From Tenacibaculum sp. MAR_2010_89 (lineage in GTDB: Bacteria; Bacteroidota; Bacteroidia; Flavobacteriales; Flavobacteriaceae), in contig NZ_FNUB01000005.1 in assembly GCF_900105985.1 (NCBI RefSeq), positions 3,038,001 through 3,102,000 of the forward strand: 64,000 nucleotides of DNA, read 5' to 3'. The notes beneath the pieces are model-generated. The model saw only the letters and a program-made list of their open reading frames with translations. It had not been told where the DNA came from and did no database searches. This document shows, one piece after another, positions 17,779 through 27,596 of this stretch. A program made the position numbers and the translations under genes. How positions within the stretch are numbered: the first letter of the stretch is position 1; each line of letters starts with the position of its first letter.

Positions 17779-18738
17779 ATGTTAAAAGCTGGAGTTTTAG
17801 GAGCAGGTCATTTAGGTAAAATACACTTGCGTTTATTACAACAATCAGAGAAATATGAATTAATAGGATTTTATGATCCTTTTACTGAAAATGCACAAAA
17901 AGTTGCTAAAGAATTTGGATATACCCTATTCAACTCTATAGCTGAACTTATAGATGCTGTAGATGTTGTAGATATTGTAACACCTACTCTTTCACATTTT
18001 GACTGCGCACGACAAGCCATTGAAAAAGGAAAACATATTTTTATTGAAAAACCTATAACCAATACAGTATTGGAAGCTGAATCTATAAGAACTTTAGCTA
18101 GTCAATTTCATGTAAAAGGACAAGTGGGTCATGTTGAACGTTTCAATCCTGCATTTACTGCTGTAAAAGACATGATTGATACTCCAATGTTTATTGAAAC
18201 TCATAGATTAGCTGAATTTAACCCAAGAGGTACTGATGTTCCTGTTGTTTTAGATTTAATGATTCATGATATTGATGTTATTTTATCTGTTGTAAAATCA
18301 ACTGTAAAAAATGTGCATGCAAGTGGTGTTTCTGTAATTTCAGACACTCCAGATATAGCAAATGCTCGAATTGAATTTGAGAATGGATGTGTTGCTAATT
18401 TAACTGCTAGTAGAATATCTATGAAAAACATGCGTAAATCTCGCTTTTTTCAAAAAGACGCTTATATTTCTGTTAATTTTTTAGAGAAAAAGTCTGAAGT
18501 AGTTAGAATGAAAGATGTACCAGAAAAACCAGATGAGTTTGCTATGATTTTACAAAACGCAGAAGGTGTTAAAAAGCAAATTTATTTTGATAATCCTGAA
18601 GTAACAGAAAATAACGCGATTTTAGATGAGTTAGAGTCTTTTGCTGATGCTATTAACAATAACACTACCCCTATTGTTTCTTTACGTCAAGGTACTGAAG
18701 CTTTACGTGTAGCACAAATGATTATTGACTGCTTTTAA
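17779..18738 (+). CDS. Gfo/Idh/MocA-family NAD(P)-dependent oxidoreductase
   Basis: 319 residues. N-terminal Rossmann motif GAGHLGKIHL and the family EKP motif (IFIEKPITNT) with the catalytic-region Lys. The C-terminal alpha/beta domain carries HDIDVILS. Members oxidise or reduce sugars, inositols or related compounds; this subtype is widespread in flavobacteria and the substrate cannot be read. It is followed after 84 bases by a 3-hydroxyacyl-CoA dehydrogenase gene; co-transcription is possible. Confidence 0.82.
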   Translation: MLKAGVLGAGHLGKIHLRLLQQSEKYELIGFYDPFTENAQKVAKEFGYTLFNSIAELIDAVDVVDIVTPTLSHFDCARQAIEKGKHIFIEKPITNTVLEAESIRTLASQFHVKGQVGHVERFNPAFTAVKDMIDTPMFIETHRLAEFNPRGTDVPVVLDLMIHDIDVILSVVKSTVKNVHASGVSVISDTPDIANARIEFENGCVANLTASRISMKNMRKSRFFQKDAYISVNFLEKKSEVVRMKDVPEKPDEFAMILQNAEGVKKQIYFDNPEVTENNAILDELESFADAINNNTTPIVSLRQGTEALRVAQMIIDCF

Positions 18739-18822
18739 TCCCTCATACTAAGTAAAAACATTCAAGACAAACAAACGAAATTAAAATAAATTATTCAACT
18801 GAATAAAAACAAACTACAACAC

Positions 18823-19710
18823 ATGAAAAACATAGCCGTAATTGGAGCTGGAACAATGGGAAATGGAATTGCACATACTTTTGCGCAATTTGGATATAAT
18901 GTACAATTAATTGATATTTCACAAACTGCTTTAGATAAAGGTTTAGCAACTATTACTAAGAATTTAGAAAGGATGGTAGCTAAAGAAAGAATTTCAGAAG
19001 ATGATAAAAATAATACATTAAACAACATCACTACTTTTACAAGTATACAAGATGGTGTTAAAAATGTAGATTTAGTAGTTGAAGCTGCCACTGAAAACGT
19101 TGATTTAAAATTAAAAATTTTCAAAGACATTGACGCAGCTTGTGGTTCTGACACTATTTTAGCTACAAATACTTCTTCTATTTCTATTACACAAATAGCA
19201 GCTGTAACTAGCAGGCCAGAAAAAGTTATTGGTATGCACTTTATGAATCCTGTACCAATTATGAAGTTAGTTGAAATTATAAGAGGATATAATACAACTA
19301 ATGAGGTTATGGAGGTTATTGTTGATTTAACTAAAAAAATCAAAAAAGTTCCTGTTGAAGTTAATGATTATCCTGGTTTTGTAGCTAATCGTATATTAAT
19401 GCCAATGATTAATGAATCAATTGAAACTCTTTATAATGGAGTTGCTGGTGTTTCTGAAATTGATACTGTAATGAAACTTGGAATGGCACATCCTATGGGA
19501 CCTTTACAATTGGCTGATTTTATTGGTTTAGATGTATGTTTATCTATTTTAAATGTAATGTACGATGGGTTTAAGAATCCTAAATATGCCCCTTGCCCAC
19601 TATTAGTAAATATGGTTATGGCTGGAAAACTAGGTATTAAATCTGGAGAAGGTTTCTATGACTATAGTGAAAGTAGAAAAGCTGAAAAAGTAGCAAAGCA
19701 ATTTTCATAA
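18823..19710 (+). CDS. 3-hydroxybutyryl-CoA (3-hydroxyacyl-CoA) dehydrogenase
   Basis: 295 residues, the length of stand-alone Hbd/PaaH enzymes. NAD-binding GAGTMGNGIA at the N-terminus, LATNTSSISI, and HFMNPVPIMKLVEII with the catalytic His. The C-terminal domain includes GVSEIDTVMKLGMAHPMGPLQLAD. It oxidises 3-hydroxyacyl-CoA to 3-ketoacyl-CoA in beta-oxidation or butyrate-type metabolism. The aminopeptidase P gene follows 16 bases after the stop. Confidence 0.9.
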   Translation: MKNIAVIGAGTMGNGIAHTFAQFGYNVQLIDISQTALDKGLATITKNLERMVAKERISEDDKNNTLNNITTFTSIQDGVKNVDLVVEAATENVDLKLKIFKDIDAACGSDTILATNTSSISITQIAAVTSRPEKVIGMHFMNPVPIMKLVEIIRGYNTTNEVMEVIVDLTKKIKKVPVEVNDYPGFVANRILMPMINESIETLYNGVAGVSEIDTVMKLGMAHPMGPLQLADFIGLDVCLSILNVMYDGFKNPKYAPCPLLVNMVMAGKLGIKSGEGFYDYSESRKAEKVAKQFS

Positions 19711-19726
19711 TTCATAACTTATTTTT

Positions 19727-21511
19727 ATGATATCTCAAAGATTAAAAGCTTTAAGAAACTATATGGCGTCTAAGAAATTAGACGCTTTTATAATTCCATC
19801 AACAGATCCTCATCAATCTGAATATGTGGCTAACCACTGGAAGTTACGTGAATATTTTTCAGGTTTTACAGGATCAGCAGGTACACTAGTGGTAACTAAA
19901 GATATTGCTGGTTTATGGACGGATTCTCGTTATTTTTTACAATTTGAAGATGAATGTAATGATAGTGAAGTAATACTTTGTAAACAGTCTATTCCTCATG
20001 CTCCAGAACATGTTGAATGGATTTGTAACCTACTTAATGAAAACACCATAATTGGTGTTGACTATCGTCAATTTTCAAAGTCTCAAATAAATTACATACT
20101 AAGCTTTACCTCTACTAAAAATATTCAGCTACAAAACGAACCAAAATTCACTGATGGTATTTGGACAGACAGGCTGGCTTTACCTAATTTCCCTGTAGAT
20201 GTCCATCCTATAGAGTTTTCAGGAGAAACTACTGCTTCGAAAATTGATAAAGTTCAAACTGAAATAAAAAATCAAGATGCGCAATACTATCTATTTTCTT
20301 CTTTAGATGAAATAGCTTGGCTATTTAATATTCGCTCAAGCGATGTAGATTTTACACCATTAGTAACAGCTTATGCTTTGGTAGGTGCAAATACTTCTAT
20401 TTTATTCTGTAATAAATCTCGTTTTTCGCAAAGTGCTATCGCCACTTTTGACGAATTAAATATTTCTGTTCAAGAATATGATACTGTAGTTTCTTTACTT
20501 AATGAAGTACCTAAAGAAAAAACTATTATTACTGATCCTTCTACCTTAAACTATTCATGTTTTAATGCTGTTAGTGGTCGTTTTATTTATCAGAACTCTA
20601 TTGTTAAGGAATTAAAAGCTATTAAAAATGAAATAGAAATTGAAGGTGCTAAAAACTGTATGTTAAAAGACGGTGTGGCACTTACCAAGTTTTTTATTTG
20701 GTTAGAACAGGAGTTAGAAAATAGAGAAATTTCCGAGTATGAAATTGGTAGAAAACTAGATAACTTTAGACAACAACAAGAATACTATACTGGTGAATCA
20801 TTTGCTGCAATTGTTGGTTACAAAGGAAATGGAGCTATTATTCATTACACAGCACCCGAAGAAAATTCTGCAATGGTTAAAAATGAAGGGATATTACTAG
20901 TTGATAGTGGAGCACAATATAAAGATGGAACTACAGATATCACTCGTACTGTATGGTTAGGAGGCACTCCTTCAACAGAACTAAAAACAGCGTATACTAG
21001 TGTTTTAAAAGGGTATATTGAGTTAGAACAACTACAGTTCCCTATAGGAACTACTGGTGCTCAAATAGATGCTTTTGCTCGTATGCATTTATGGAAAAAC
21101 GGATTAGATTATCCACATGGTACAGGTCATGGTATTGGAAGCTATGGTATGGTACATGAGCCCGCACAAGGTTTTGCAACTGGAGCAACTACAGCAAGAG
21201 GTACAACACCTCATTTATCTCACCAACTAACCACTATTGAACCTGGATGTTATGTAACTAATCAATTTGGTATTAGGACCGAAAACATTGTTGTTTCAAA
21301 AGTTGTAAAGGAAACAGCATTTGGAAAATTTTTAGGTTTCGAAGTGTTAACCTTATGCTATGTAGATACTAACTTATTAAACTTAGAACAATTAAGTACT
21401 TCTGAAATTAATTGGTTAAATAACTATCATCAATTAGTTTCTGATAAACTATCTCCTCTTTTAAATGAGAAAGAAAAACAATGGTTACAACAGAAATGTA
21501 AAGCATTATAA
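19727..21511 (+). CDS. Xaa-Pro aminopeptidase (aminopeptidase P, M24, three-domain type)
   Basis: 594 residues, the length of the eukaryote-like APP1 form with two N-terminal creatinase-like domains. The start pattern DAFIIPSTDPHQSEYV and FSGFTGSAGT is characteristic. The dinuclear metal ligands are all present: D393, D404, H468 (GTGHGIG), E505 (EPGCY) and E519 (RTENI). It removes the N-terminal residue from peptides with proline in position 2, in the cytoplasm. Ends at a strong terminator. A second, different M24 enzyme lies at 48957-50165. Confidence 0.92.
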   Translation: MISQRLKALRNYMASKKLDAFIIPSTDPHQSEYVANHWKLREYFSGFTGSAGTLVVTKDIAGLWTDSRYFLQFEDECNDSEVILCKQSIPHAPEHVEWICNLLNENTIIGVDYRQFSKSQINYILSFTSTKNIQLQNEPKFTDGIWTDRLALPNFPVDVHPIEFSGETTASKIDKVQTEIKNQDAQYYLFSSLDEIAWLFNIRSSDVDFTPLVTAYALVGANTSILFCNKSRFSQSAIATFDELNISVQEYDTVVSLLNEVPKEKTIITDPSTLNYSCFNAVSGRFIYQNSIVKELKAIKNEIEIEGAKNCMLKDGVALTKFFIWLEQELENREISEYEIGRKLDNFRQQQEYYTGESFAAIVGYKGNGAIIHYTAPEENSAMVKNEGILLVDSGAQYKDGTTDITRTVWLGGTPSTELKTAYTSVLKGYIELEQLQFPIGTTGAQIDAFARMHLWKNGLDYPHGTGHGIGSYGMVHEPAQGFATGATTARGTTPHLSHQLTTIEPGCYVTNQFGIRTENIVVSKVVKETAFGKFLGFEVLTLCYVDTNLLNLEQLSTSEINWLNNYHQLVSDKLSPLLNEKEKQWLQQKCKAL

Positions 21512-21514
21512 TCA

Positions 21515-21543
21515 AAAAAACAGCCTATTAAAGGCTGTTTTTT
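21515..21543 (+). terminator. Intrinsic terminator after aminopeptidase P
   Basis: Perfect 12-bp stem (21515-21526 with 21532-21543) with A-run and T-run flanks, so it can work in both directions between convergent genes. Confidence 0.85.
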
Positions 21544-21605
21544 AAATTATTGACATTGCATTATATAAAAAATAAATTCTTTAAAACTTTAAATAACAAG
21601 TAAAT

Positions 21606-23678
21606 TTAATATTTTTCTAAGAAGATTGGTTTAAGTAAATCTTCTTGATACATTAATAAGTTTTTCTTTAATAAAAAATATCCTTTTGATAAAATAAAGA
21701 CATAATTATTGATACTTTTAAATAAAATTTCTAAACTATCATCAATATATTTTTCTCCTTCAAAATACTTCATTTCTTGTGATAGATATAACTCAAAATT
21801 TTCTCTTATTTCTTTGCTTATTTCAGTTTGATAATTATTATTGTAGATTAACTCTCTTATTTCTTTTTTAAACTCAATTTCAATGGGTTTTATTTTAACA
21901 AAATTCTTTACAATTTGTTCAAATGGGGTAGCAAGGCTTATAAACTCTAATTCGCTTGATAACTTCATATACATATTATACTTTGAATCAAATTCTTTAT
22001 CAAACATAAAAAAACTTCTATATAATTTTTCCAATTCAATACTCCCAGCTCTAAGCTTTTCTTTCTCCCTAAAAAACTTAAATATCTCAATATCATTTTT
22101 CTTTATCTTTTTATTAAGCTCTTCTAATTCCAACTCTAATCTTGACTGAATTTTTTTACTATTTTTCTCTTTAAATTTTTTTCCATCATAATCAAAAGTT
22201 TTAACTTTAATAGTTTTATCTGCTACTTGTTTCAATGTTTCAATATCACTTTGTAGAGCTATAGCTGTATATACTAAATCTATATTATACTGAGAAAACA
22301 ATTCATCAAATTTTACTGTTTTTTCCGATAAGGAGAATTTATTAACATCAAAATATATTGGGTTTTTATTATCATAATACCCTTTATATATTTTAGAAAA
22401 TGAATCATCTATAAACTGCTTTTTATAACCATTACAAAAATCATCAAAAGATACAAGTTTAGTTTCTCCTTCAAATTCAATTCCTTCAAATAACTTGTTT
22501 GTAAATTTCTCGTAAGTTTTTTCTATATTCTTAAATATTTTTTCAGCGGGTTCATCTTCTATTTGCTCCATAACAACACCAGTCTTCTCTAACATAAGTA
22601 TTCTTTCTTCAACACTTGGATGCGACGCCCATTGATCTTTAATAACCAATTTTGATTTATTAAATTTATTTAATTCTTCTTCTGAAACCTTAGGTAAATT
22701 ATTTATTATTTCAATATTATTCTCTTTAGCTTGAAAATTCATAACAAAAAATTGTTCTTTATATAAATTCTTACTTCTCAAACTATCCTTAATCTTTTCC
22801 TCATAAAATGACAAAACATTATTAAAAGAATTGTCAGCTAATGACATTCTCAATAAAGAACTTTTTAATGGCTCATAACCTGTTACATTAGCAGCAATTT
22901 CATCTGCATGGAATTCCATTTCTCTAGATAATCCCAAATAATTTTTATTTACAACATCATACATTTGTCTTAAAACAAACTGAATTACTTCTACAATTTT
23001 TATTGCTATAATTGCAAATATTGAAAAATAACCACTTGCATTGGCCCAACTCTGAATAAGTTTATCATAAGATTCATTATCAAATAACAAATTAAAAATG
23101 ACTTGATTTACATTATAGACATAACTCCCTACTTTCATAGTTTTTTGAGAAAAATGCCCAAATTCATGACTTAAAATTGCCGTAAGCTCTAATTTACTTA
23201 TTGTATTTACCAAACCTAAACCAATTTGAAGGTTCTTTTTAACAGGTAAAAACATACTCCAGAAACTAGAATTGTAAAAAACCGATGCATTTACATCTGC
23301 AGATAAATAAATTTTTTTTGGAAAACTTGTGTCTACCTCTTTTACTATTTCTTCTATTAATTTAAATAGTTCAGGCTCATCAAATTTTGTTATTTCAATA
23401 AGATGGGAACGATCTATTTTATGTGATTTAAATATAAATTTTAGTAAAAAAATTAATATAAAAAAACCTAAACTTGCCAAACCTATACCTAAACCTATTG
23501 TAATAAACATTGGTTTCATGACTATTAACATAATTCCTAAGTACACACATAATGCCGTTAAGCCTACAGACATAATTAAAATTAACATGTAAATAAATAC
23601 AAAGAAAATAATAGCTATAATAGCTTTAGTTGTTTGTTTCTTAAAATCATCTGAAAGCTTAATTTCTTTTTTTTTCAT
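21606..23678 (-). CDS. Membrane-bound M48-family zinc metalloprotease
   Basis: 690 residues. Two or three membrane helices in residues 16-84, then the M48 catalytic domain with H171-E-F-G-H175 and the third-ligand region EMEFHADEIAANVTG. A further hydrophobic stretch lies near 215-235. The C-terminal 350 residues are charged and helical with predicted coiled coil (ELEELNKKIKKND) and no known domain, so it is much longer than HtpX (about 290). Likely acts on membrane or misfolded envelope proteins. Monocistronic. Confidence 0.82.
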   Translation of the reverse strand: MKKKEIKLSDDFKKQTTKAIIAIIFFVFIYMLILIMSVGLTALCVYLGIMLIVMKPMFITIGLGIGLASLGFFILIFLLKFIFKSHKIDRSHLIEITKFDEPELFKLIEEIVKEVDTSFPKKIYLSADVNASVFYNSSFWSMFLPVKKNLQIGLGLVNTISKLELTAILSHEFGHFSQKTMKVGSYVYNVNQVIFNLLFDNESYDKLIQSWANASGYFSIFAIIAIKIVEVIQFVLRQMYDVVNKNYLGLSREMEFHADEIAANVTGYEPLKSSLLRMSLADNSFNNVLSFYEEKIKDSLRSKNLYKEQFFVMNFQAKENNIEIINNLPKVSEEELNKFNKSKLVIKDQWASHPSVEERILMLEKTGVVMEQIEDEPAEKIFKNIEKTYEKFTNKLFEGIEFEGETKLVSFDDFCNGYKKQFIDDSFSKIYKGYYDNKNPIYFDVNKFSLSEKTVKFDELFSQYNIDLVYTAIALQSDIETLKQVADKTIKVKTFDYDGKKFKEKNSKKIQSRLELELEELNKKIKKNDIEIFKFFREKEKLRAGSIELEKLYRSFFMFDKEFDSKYNMYMKLSSELEFISLATPFEQIVKNFVKIKPIEIEFKKEIRELIYNNNYQTEISKEIRENFELYLSQEMKYFEGEKYIDDSLEILFKSINNYVFILSKGYFLLKKNLLMYQEDLLKPIFLEKY

Positions 23679-23843
23679 TAGTTCTTTTTTTGTAAAAGTA
23701 ATAAAAATTTAATTTTAGATTTCTTACATAGAGGATTCTCCAAAAACTTTTAAATTATGTTTTATAATACATATGAATCAATCTAAAAACCTTAAATGAG
23801 TCCCTAACAAAATAAATGATATTATTCTTTGAACTTCCTAAAA

Positions 23844-24401
23844 TTATTTTTTGTCTCTTTTATAATATGTTATTATACTAGCTTTGGCTAAAGAATTATT
23901 CCATAAATAATAACCAACTACTGCAGGATTTGTATTTTTATTTAACCCTAATGATTCAGTTTTTAAAGCATATACTGTAATTATATATTGATGTGTTCCA
24001 TGGCCTTTAGGAGGACAGGGGCCACCATATCCAGTAACTCCATAATCAGTAACACTTTGTACGGCTTTCTTTGGTGTGAGTTTTAATTTTAAATTACCAG
24101 CTCCAGAAACTAATTCACTAGTAGTGTTAGGAATATCAAATACAAGCCAATGCCACCAACCACTGCCTGTTGGTGCATCAGGATCATACATAGTTACCGC
24201 AAAACTTTTCGTTCCTTCAGGTGCATTTGTCCATGCTAACTGAGGTGATTGATTTTTACCTGTACAACCAAAACCATTAAACTCTTCTTTTTTTGTTGCT
24301 TCTCCTCCTAAATCTTTACTTGTTAAGGTAAATGTATTTTGAGAAAAAGTAGTTGTGGATAATCCAAGTAGTACTAATAAAATAAAATTTAGTTTCTTCA
24401 T
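23844..24401 (-). CDS. YbhB/YbcL-type phosphatidylethanolamine-binding protein
   Basis: 185 residues with a signal peptide (cleavage near TFSQ, residue 21), so exported. PEBP motifs: YDPDAPTGSGWWHW with the ligand-pocket Asp and His, and PPKGHGTHQYIITVYAL matching the second conserved box (GxHRY, here with Gln for Arg). Bacterial homologues have no well-settled role. Separate from its neighbours. Confidence 0.85.
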   Translation of the reverse strand: MKKLNFILLVLLGLSTTTFSQNTFTLTSKDLGGEATKKEEFNGFGCTGKNQSPQLAWTNAPEGTKSFAVTMYDPDAPTGSGWWHWLVFDIPNTTSELVSGAGNLKLKLTPKKAVQSVTDYGVTGYGGPCPPKGHGTHQYIITVYALKTESLGLNKNTNPAVVGYYLWNNSLAKASIITYYKRDKK

Positions 24402-24498
24402 AATATTTGTTTTTAATTATATCTACAAAATAATGAGCAAATTGACTAAATAGTATATTTAGTATAGTTCAAAAAGTGTTGTTAAAAGTTCAACTTAA

Positions 24499-25329
24499 TT
24501 AATATTGTTTTGGGGTCACTCCAAACTTTCCTTTAAAAGCCTGAATGAAACTCGATAAACTTTCATATCCAACCTCTTCAAAAATCTCTGTTGGTCTTTT
24601 AGATTCATTTTTTAATAAAAAGGCGGCATGTTCAAGCCTTTTATCTTGAAACCATTTACTTGGTGAAGTATGAAAGTATTTTTCAAATTCTCTTTTAAAA
24701 GTTGAAACACTCATATTTGTTAAAAAAGAAAGCTCTTTAATAGTTAGTTTATTTAACTTATTCATTTCAACTGTTTGAATGAATTTTTCATGTTGACTAT
24801 CAACTTCATTTACTAATGAATGTAAAAAACTCACTCCCTTGATTTCTACAAGGTAAAGAAGTACTTCTTCAAACTTCACCTCTAACATCTTTTTTTGCAG
24901 AGATATTGATAGTTTTGATATATCTACTAGACTATCAACAAACCTATTTAAAAAAGAATCATAATCAAATGAATTTGTAGAGTACCTAGTAGTTTTCTTT
25001 GTTAAATTAAACTCAAATTTTCTAATAAATTTTAATACATCTTCATTAGAAAAAAACAACAATATACTTCTATAAGATTCAGAAACATTAGAAAGTTTTT
25101 CTGTCATCAAACAGTTTCCTGATTTCATTAATAGAAATTGCGAATTATTTATAGTACAAGAAGAATCATCAAAGAAAACTTCCTTTGTTCCCTCTTGAAG
25201 AAAGCTAAAAGTATTTTTATTCAATACTATTTGTTGTTTAGATATCTCCTTGTTACTATTATAGTCATAAATACTGACAGACATAGAAGAATTCAAATTT
25301 AGCTCATCAGGTAAAATGATTGTATTCAT
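24499..25329 (-). CDS. AraC-family transcriptional regulator
   Basis: 276 residues. The C-terminal 95 residues hold the double helix-turn-helix: LTIKELSFLTNMSVSTFKRE, then the SPSKWFQDKRLEHA linker and VGYESLSSFIQAFKGKFGVTP. The N-terminal 170 residues are a cupin-like or ExsA-type ligand region without obvious ligand motif. It ends a tight minus-strand group of small genes and lies 30 bases after the ACT-domain gene. Confidence 0.88.
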   Translation of the reverse strand: MNTIILPDELNLNSSMSVSIYDYNSNKEISKQQIVLNKNTFSFLQEGTKEVFFDDSSCTINNSQFLLMKSGNCLMTEKLSNVSESYRSILLFFSNEDVLKFIRKFEFNLTKKTTRYSTNSFDYDSFLNRFVDSLVDISKLSISLQKKMLEVKFEEVLLYLVEIKGVSFLHSLVNEVDSQHEKFIQTVEMNKLNKLTIKELSFLTNMSVSTFKREFEKYFHTSPSKWFQDKRLEHAAFLLKNESKRPTEIFEEVGYESLSSFIQAFKGKFGVTPKQY

Positions 25330-25359
25330 TCTAGTTTATATAAAGGTTTGGAATCATTT

Positions 25360-25755
25360 TTACTTTTTCGATATTTTCTTTAAAACATCAATTGCTTTAT
25401 CTGCATCATTTTTATCTACAAAAATATGATCGTGATAATACCCAGCTATTACATTACAACTAATATTATTTTTTGCTAATTCTGTTGAGAAGATTGCTGT
25501 TAAACCAACTGCATCAAGCGATGAGTGAATTGTAAGAGTTATCCATGAAGCTATATAATCATACTTCAATTTTAACTCATCAGCTTTTTTCTTTTCTATA
25601 ACAATAGTTGTTCCTTCTTTTTCTTTAAATTCACAAATAGTATCCTTTCTTTTAATAAAACTTTCATCTTTTATTGTTGAAAAAACATAATCTCCTTTAT
25701 TTAATTCTGGAGTCATTCCTTGTATTAATTTAGATAAATCTTTCTCTCCTGACAT
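25360..25755 (-). CDS. ACT-domain protein
   Basis: 131 residues. The C-terminal half fits the ACT fold found as a stand-alone CASTOR/aspartokinase-like module: ITLTIHSSLDAVGLTAIFSTELAKNNISCNVIAGYYHDHIFV. The N-terminal half (MTPELNKGDYVFSTI) is the pattern paired with it in DUF3234-type proteins. Such proteins sense amino acids; ligand unknown. It starts 3 bases after the DUF3781 gene. Confidence 0.75.
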   Translation of the reverse strand: MSGEKDLSKLIQGMTPELNKGDYVFSTIKDESFIKRKDTICEFKEKEGTTIVIEKKKADELKLKYDYIASWITLTIHSSLDAVGLTAIFSTELAKNNISCNVIAGYYHDHIFVDKNDADKAIDVLKKISKK

Positions 25756-25758
25756 TTC

Positions 25759-26013
25759 TTATTTTACTATTCTATTAACTGTAATTACACTAAATGTATT
25801 TGAATTCACTGTTATTCTAATATTTCCTTCACTATTTGTTACGTAATAATTTTTTCCTTTTTTTTCAAAAAACATTAAGTCTGTCTTTTTTAAAGTTTTA
25901 AGAATATAAGATTCAATTTCTTTTTTTGACAGCTTACTGTTTAACTTTTTATTTATTCTATTGTAAACAAGTTCAGTATAACAAATGTTCTTTATAATTT
26001 TCTCTTTAATCAT
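25759..26013 (-). CDS. DUF3781 protein
   Basis: 84 residues. The N-terminal pattern NICYTELVYNRINKKL and the C-terminal IRITVNSNTFSVITVNRI strand are the conserved parts of the DUF3781 family. No catalytic motif. Tightly placed between GNAT and ACT-domain genes, all on the minus strand. Function unknown. Confidence 0.7.
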   Translation of the reverse strand: MIKEKIIKNICYTELVYNRINKKLNSKLSKKEIESYILKTLKKTDLMFFEKKGKNYYVTNSEGNIRITVNSNTFSVITVNRIVK

Positions 26014-26045
26014 TATAATATAGCACTAAAAATTAATTACCTCAA

Positions 26046-26549
26046 CTATTTCAAAAGATTAAGTACCATTAAATAATCTTCTGAACTCTCTTTAAGTATT
26101 TCAAATCCTAATTTAGCATACATTTTAAATGCATAATTTTTCTTTTGAACACTCAAAGATGCTTGCTTATACCCTTTATTTACCAAACAAGAAATCATTT
26201 CCTTCATTAATAATGTTCCTATTCCTTTCTTTCTATATTCCTTGAACAAGGAAATAGCAAATTCAGGGGTCTTATCATTAATATTGCCAAACCCTTTAAT
26301 TTTATCAGCCAATATTCTAACCCAAACTGCTCCTATAATTTTACTATCAATAATAGCTACTAAACAAAAGTCATCTTCTTTTTCTCCAAAATCATCAATG
26401 TAAACACTAACTTCAGGAAGTTTAATTACCTCTCTTGGTATAAGATTAAGTTCATCAGGCTGATAAATAGACTCATATAGCATGTTTTCAAGAATTGCTA
26501 TTTCCTCAGGTTTTATTTCTCTTATAACTAATTTACTTTTCCCAATCAT
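26046..26549 (-). CDS. GNAT-family N-acetyltransferase
   Basis: 167 residues. Acetyl-CoA-binding motif A is readable as ISLFKEYRKKGIGTLLMKEMI, followed by YKQASLSVQKKNYAFKMYAKLGFEIL. The N-terminal half (IREIKPEEIAILENMLYES) is typical. It overlaps the end of the reductase gene by 17 bases, indicating coupled translation. Substrate unknown. Confidence 0.85.
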   Translation of the reverse strand: MIGKSKLVIREIKPEEIAILENMLYESIYQPDELNLIPREVIKLPEVSVYIDDFGEKEDDFCLVAIIDSKIIGAVWVRILADKIKGFGNINDKTPEFAISLFKEYRKKGIGTLLMKEMISCLVNKGYKQASLSVQKKNYAFKMYAKLGFEILKESSEDYLMVLNLLK

Positions 26550-27534
26550 TTTTTAAATACTCTAGCGCATTTTCAAATACTATTTTTGGTGGCTTAGGGT
26601 TAAAGTCCAACTCTTTCCTTGACTTACTAATATCATAGTCTTGCTTTAACCCATAAAACATATCTAAATAATGTCTCTGTAGTAGAGGTTCTTTCTTAGT
26701 AATTTTACTGCTAAACTCCATTAGGCTTGCTATGATGTATAATAACCATTTTGGAAGTTTATGAGGAACTTTTAAGTTTAATTCTGGATATAAATTAGAT
26801 GCTATTTTTACACTTTCTTGCAAAGTAGTATGTTTTTCATTTGACAGTATATATCGTTCACCATTTCTACCTTTTAACATTGCATTATAAAGTCCTTGTG
26901 CAACATCTTTTACATCTACCCAATTTAAAGTTATACCAGTATCAACCGGTACCTTTCCTTTTAAAACTTGTAATACAAGATTATTGGAATAACTTAATTT
27001 AAATGCCTCTGACCCAATCATTGCAGATGGTAAAACTAAAACTGTTCTTATACCATATTTTTTCCCTAATTCTAATGCTAGTTTGTCTGAGTCATTTTTA
27101 GAATTATAATACCAATTTCTACGATCTTTATTATACCCATTATTTACATTCGCGGGTAAACTAGTAAAGTCTAAAGAAGCTACCGAACTAACATAAACAA
27201 TGTTTTGAACTCCGCTTTCTTTTGCTATATCAAATACATTTTGAGTTCCTTCTAGGTTAGCGTCATAAATTTCAACTTTCGGGTTTATAGCCCACATATT
27301 AAAATTTGCAGCTACAGCATATACATTTGTAACTCCTACAAACGCTTTTTTTAATGAACTTTTATCTGTAATATCAGCTTCTACAATTTCACAATCTAAA
27401 CCTTTAAACGGTTCCTTTTTATGAATATCTCTAACTGTCGTTCTTACTTTTTTATTTTCTGAAAGTAACAGCCTTATTAAGTTATTTCCTAAATGTCCGT
27501 TTCCACCTGTTACTAATGAAATTTCATTACTCAT
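26533..27534 (-). CDS. NAD-dependent epimerase/dehydratase, dihydroflavonol-reductase-like
   Basis: 333 residues of the extended short-chain dehydrogenase type. N-terminal nucleotide motif VTGGNGHLGNNLIRLL and conserved VSSVASLDF; the catalytic YxxxK reads YNSKNDSDKLA, with the usual spacing somewhat altered. It probably reduces a ketone or aldehyde on a small molecule. It lies 62 bases after a Crp-type regulator and is followed by an overlapping GNAT gene; the regulator may control it. Confidence 0.8.
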   Translation of the reverse strand: MSNEISLVTGGNGHLGNNLIRLLLSENKKVRTTVRDIHKKEPFKGLDCEIVEADITDKSSLKKAFVGVTNVYAVAANFNMWAINPKVEIYDANLEGTQNVFDIAKESGVQNIVYVSSVASLDFTSLPANVNNGYNKDRRNWYYNSKNDSDKLALELGKKYGIRTVLVLPSAMIGSEAFKLSYSNNLVLQVLKGKVPVDTGITLNWVDVKDVAQGLYNAMLKGRNGERYILSNEKHTTLQESVKIASNLYPELNLKVPHKLPKWLLYIIASLMEFSSKITKKEPLLQRHYLDMFYGLKQDYDISKSRKELDFNPKPPKIVFENALEYLKNDWEK

Positions 27535-27596
27535 TTTCTATACTTTTATATTTAGGTAAATTTCCCAAGCTTTTGAATAAGAAAAAATAACATTTG

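Noticed and set aside
18795..19343. 182-residue minus-strand frame opposite the 3-hydroxyacyl-CoA dehydrogenase gene
   Set aside because: Low-complexity Ile/Val/Ser-rich translation opposite a clear enzyme; shadow.
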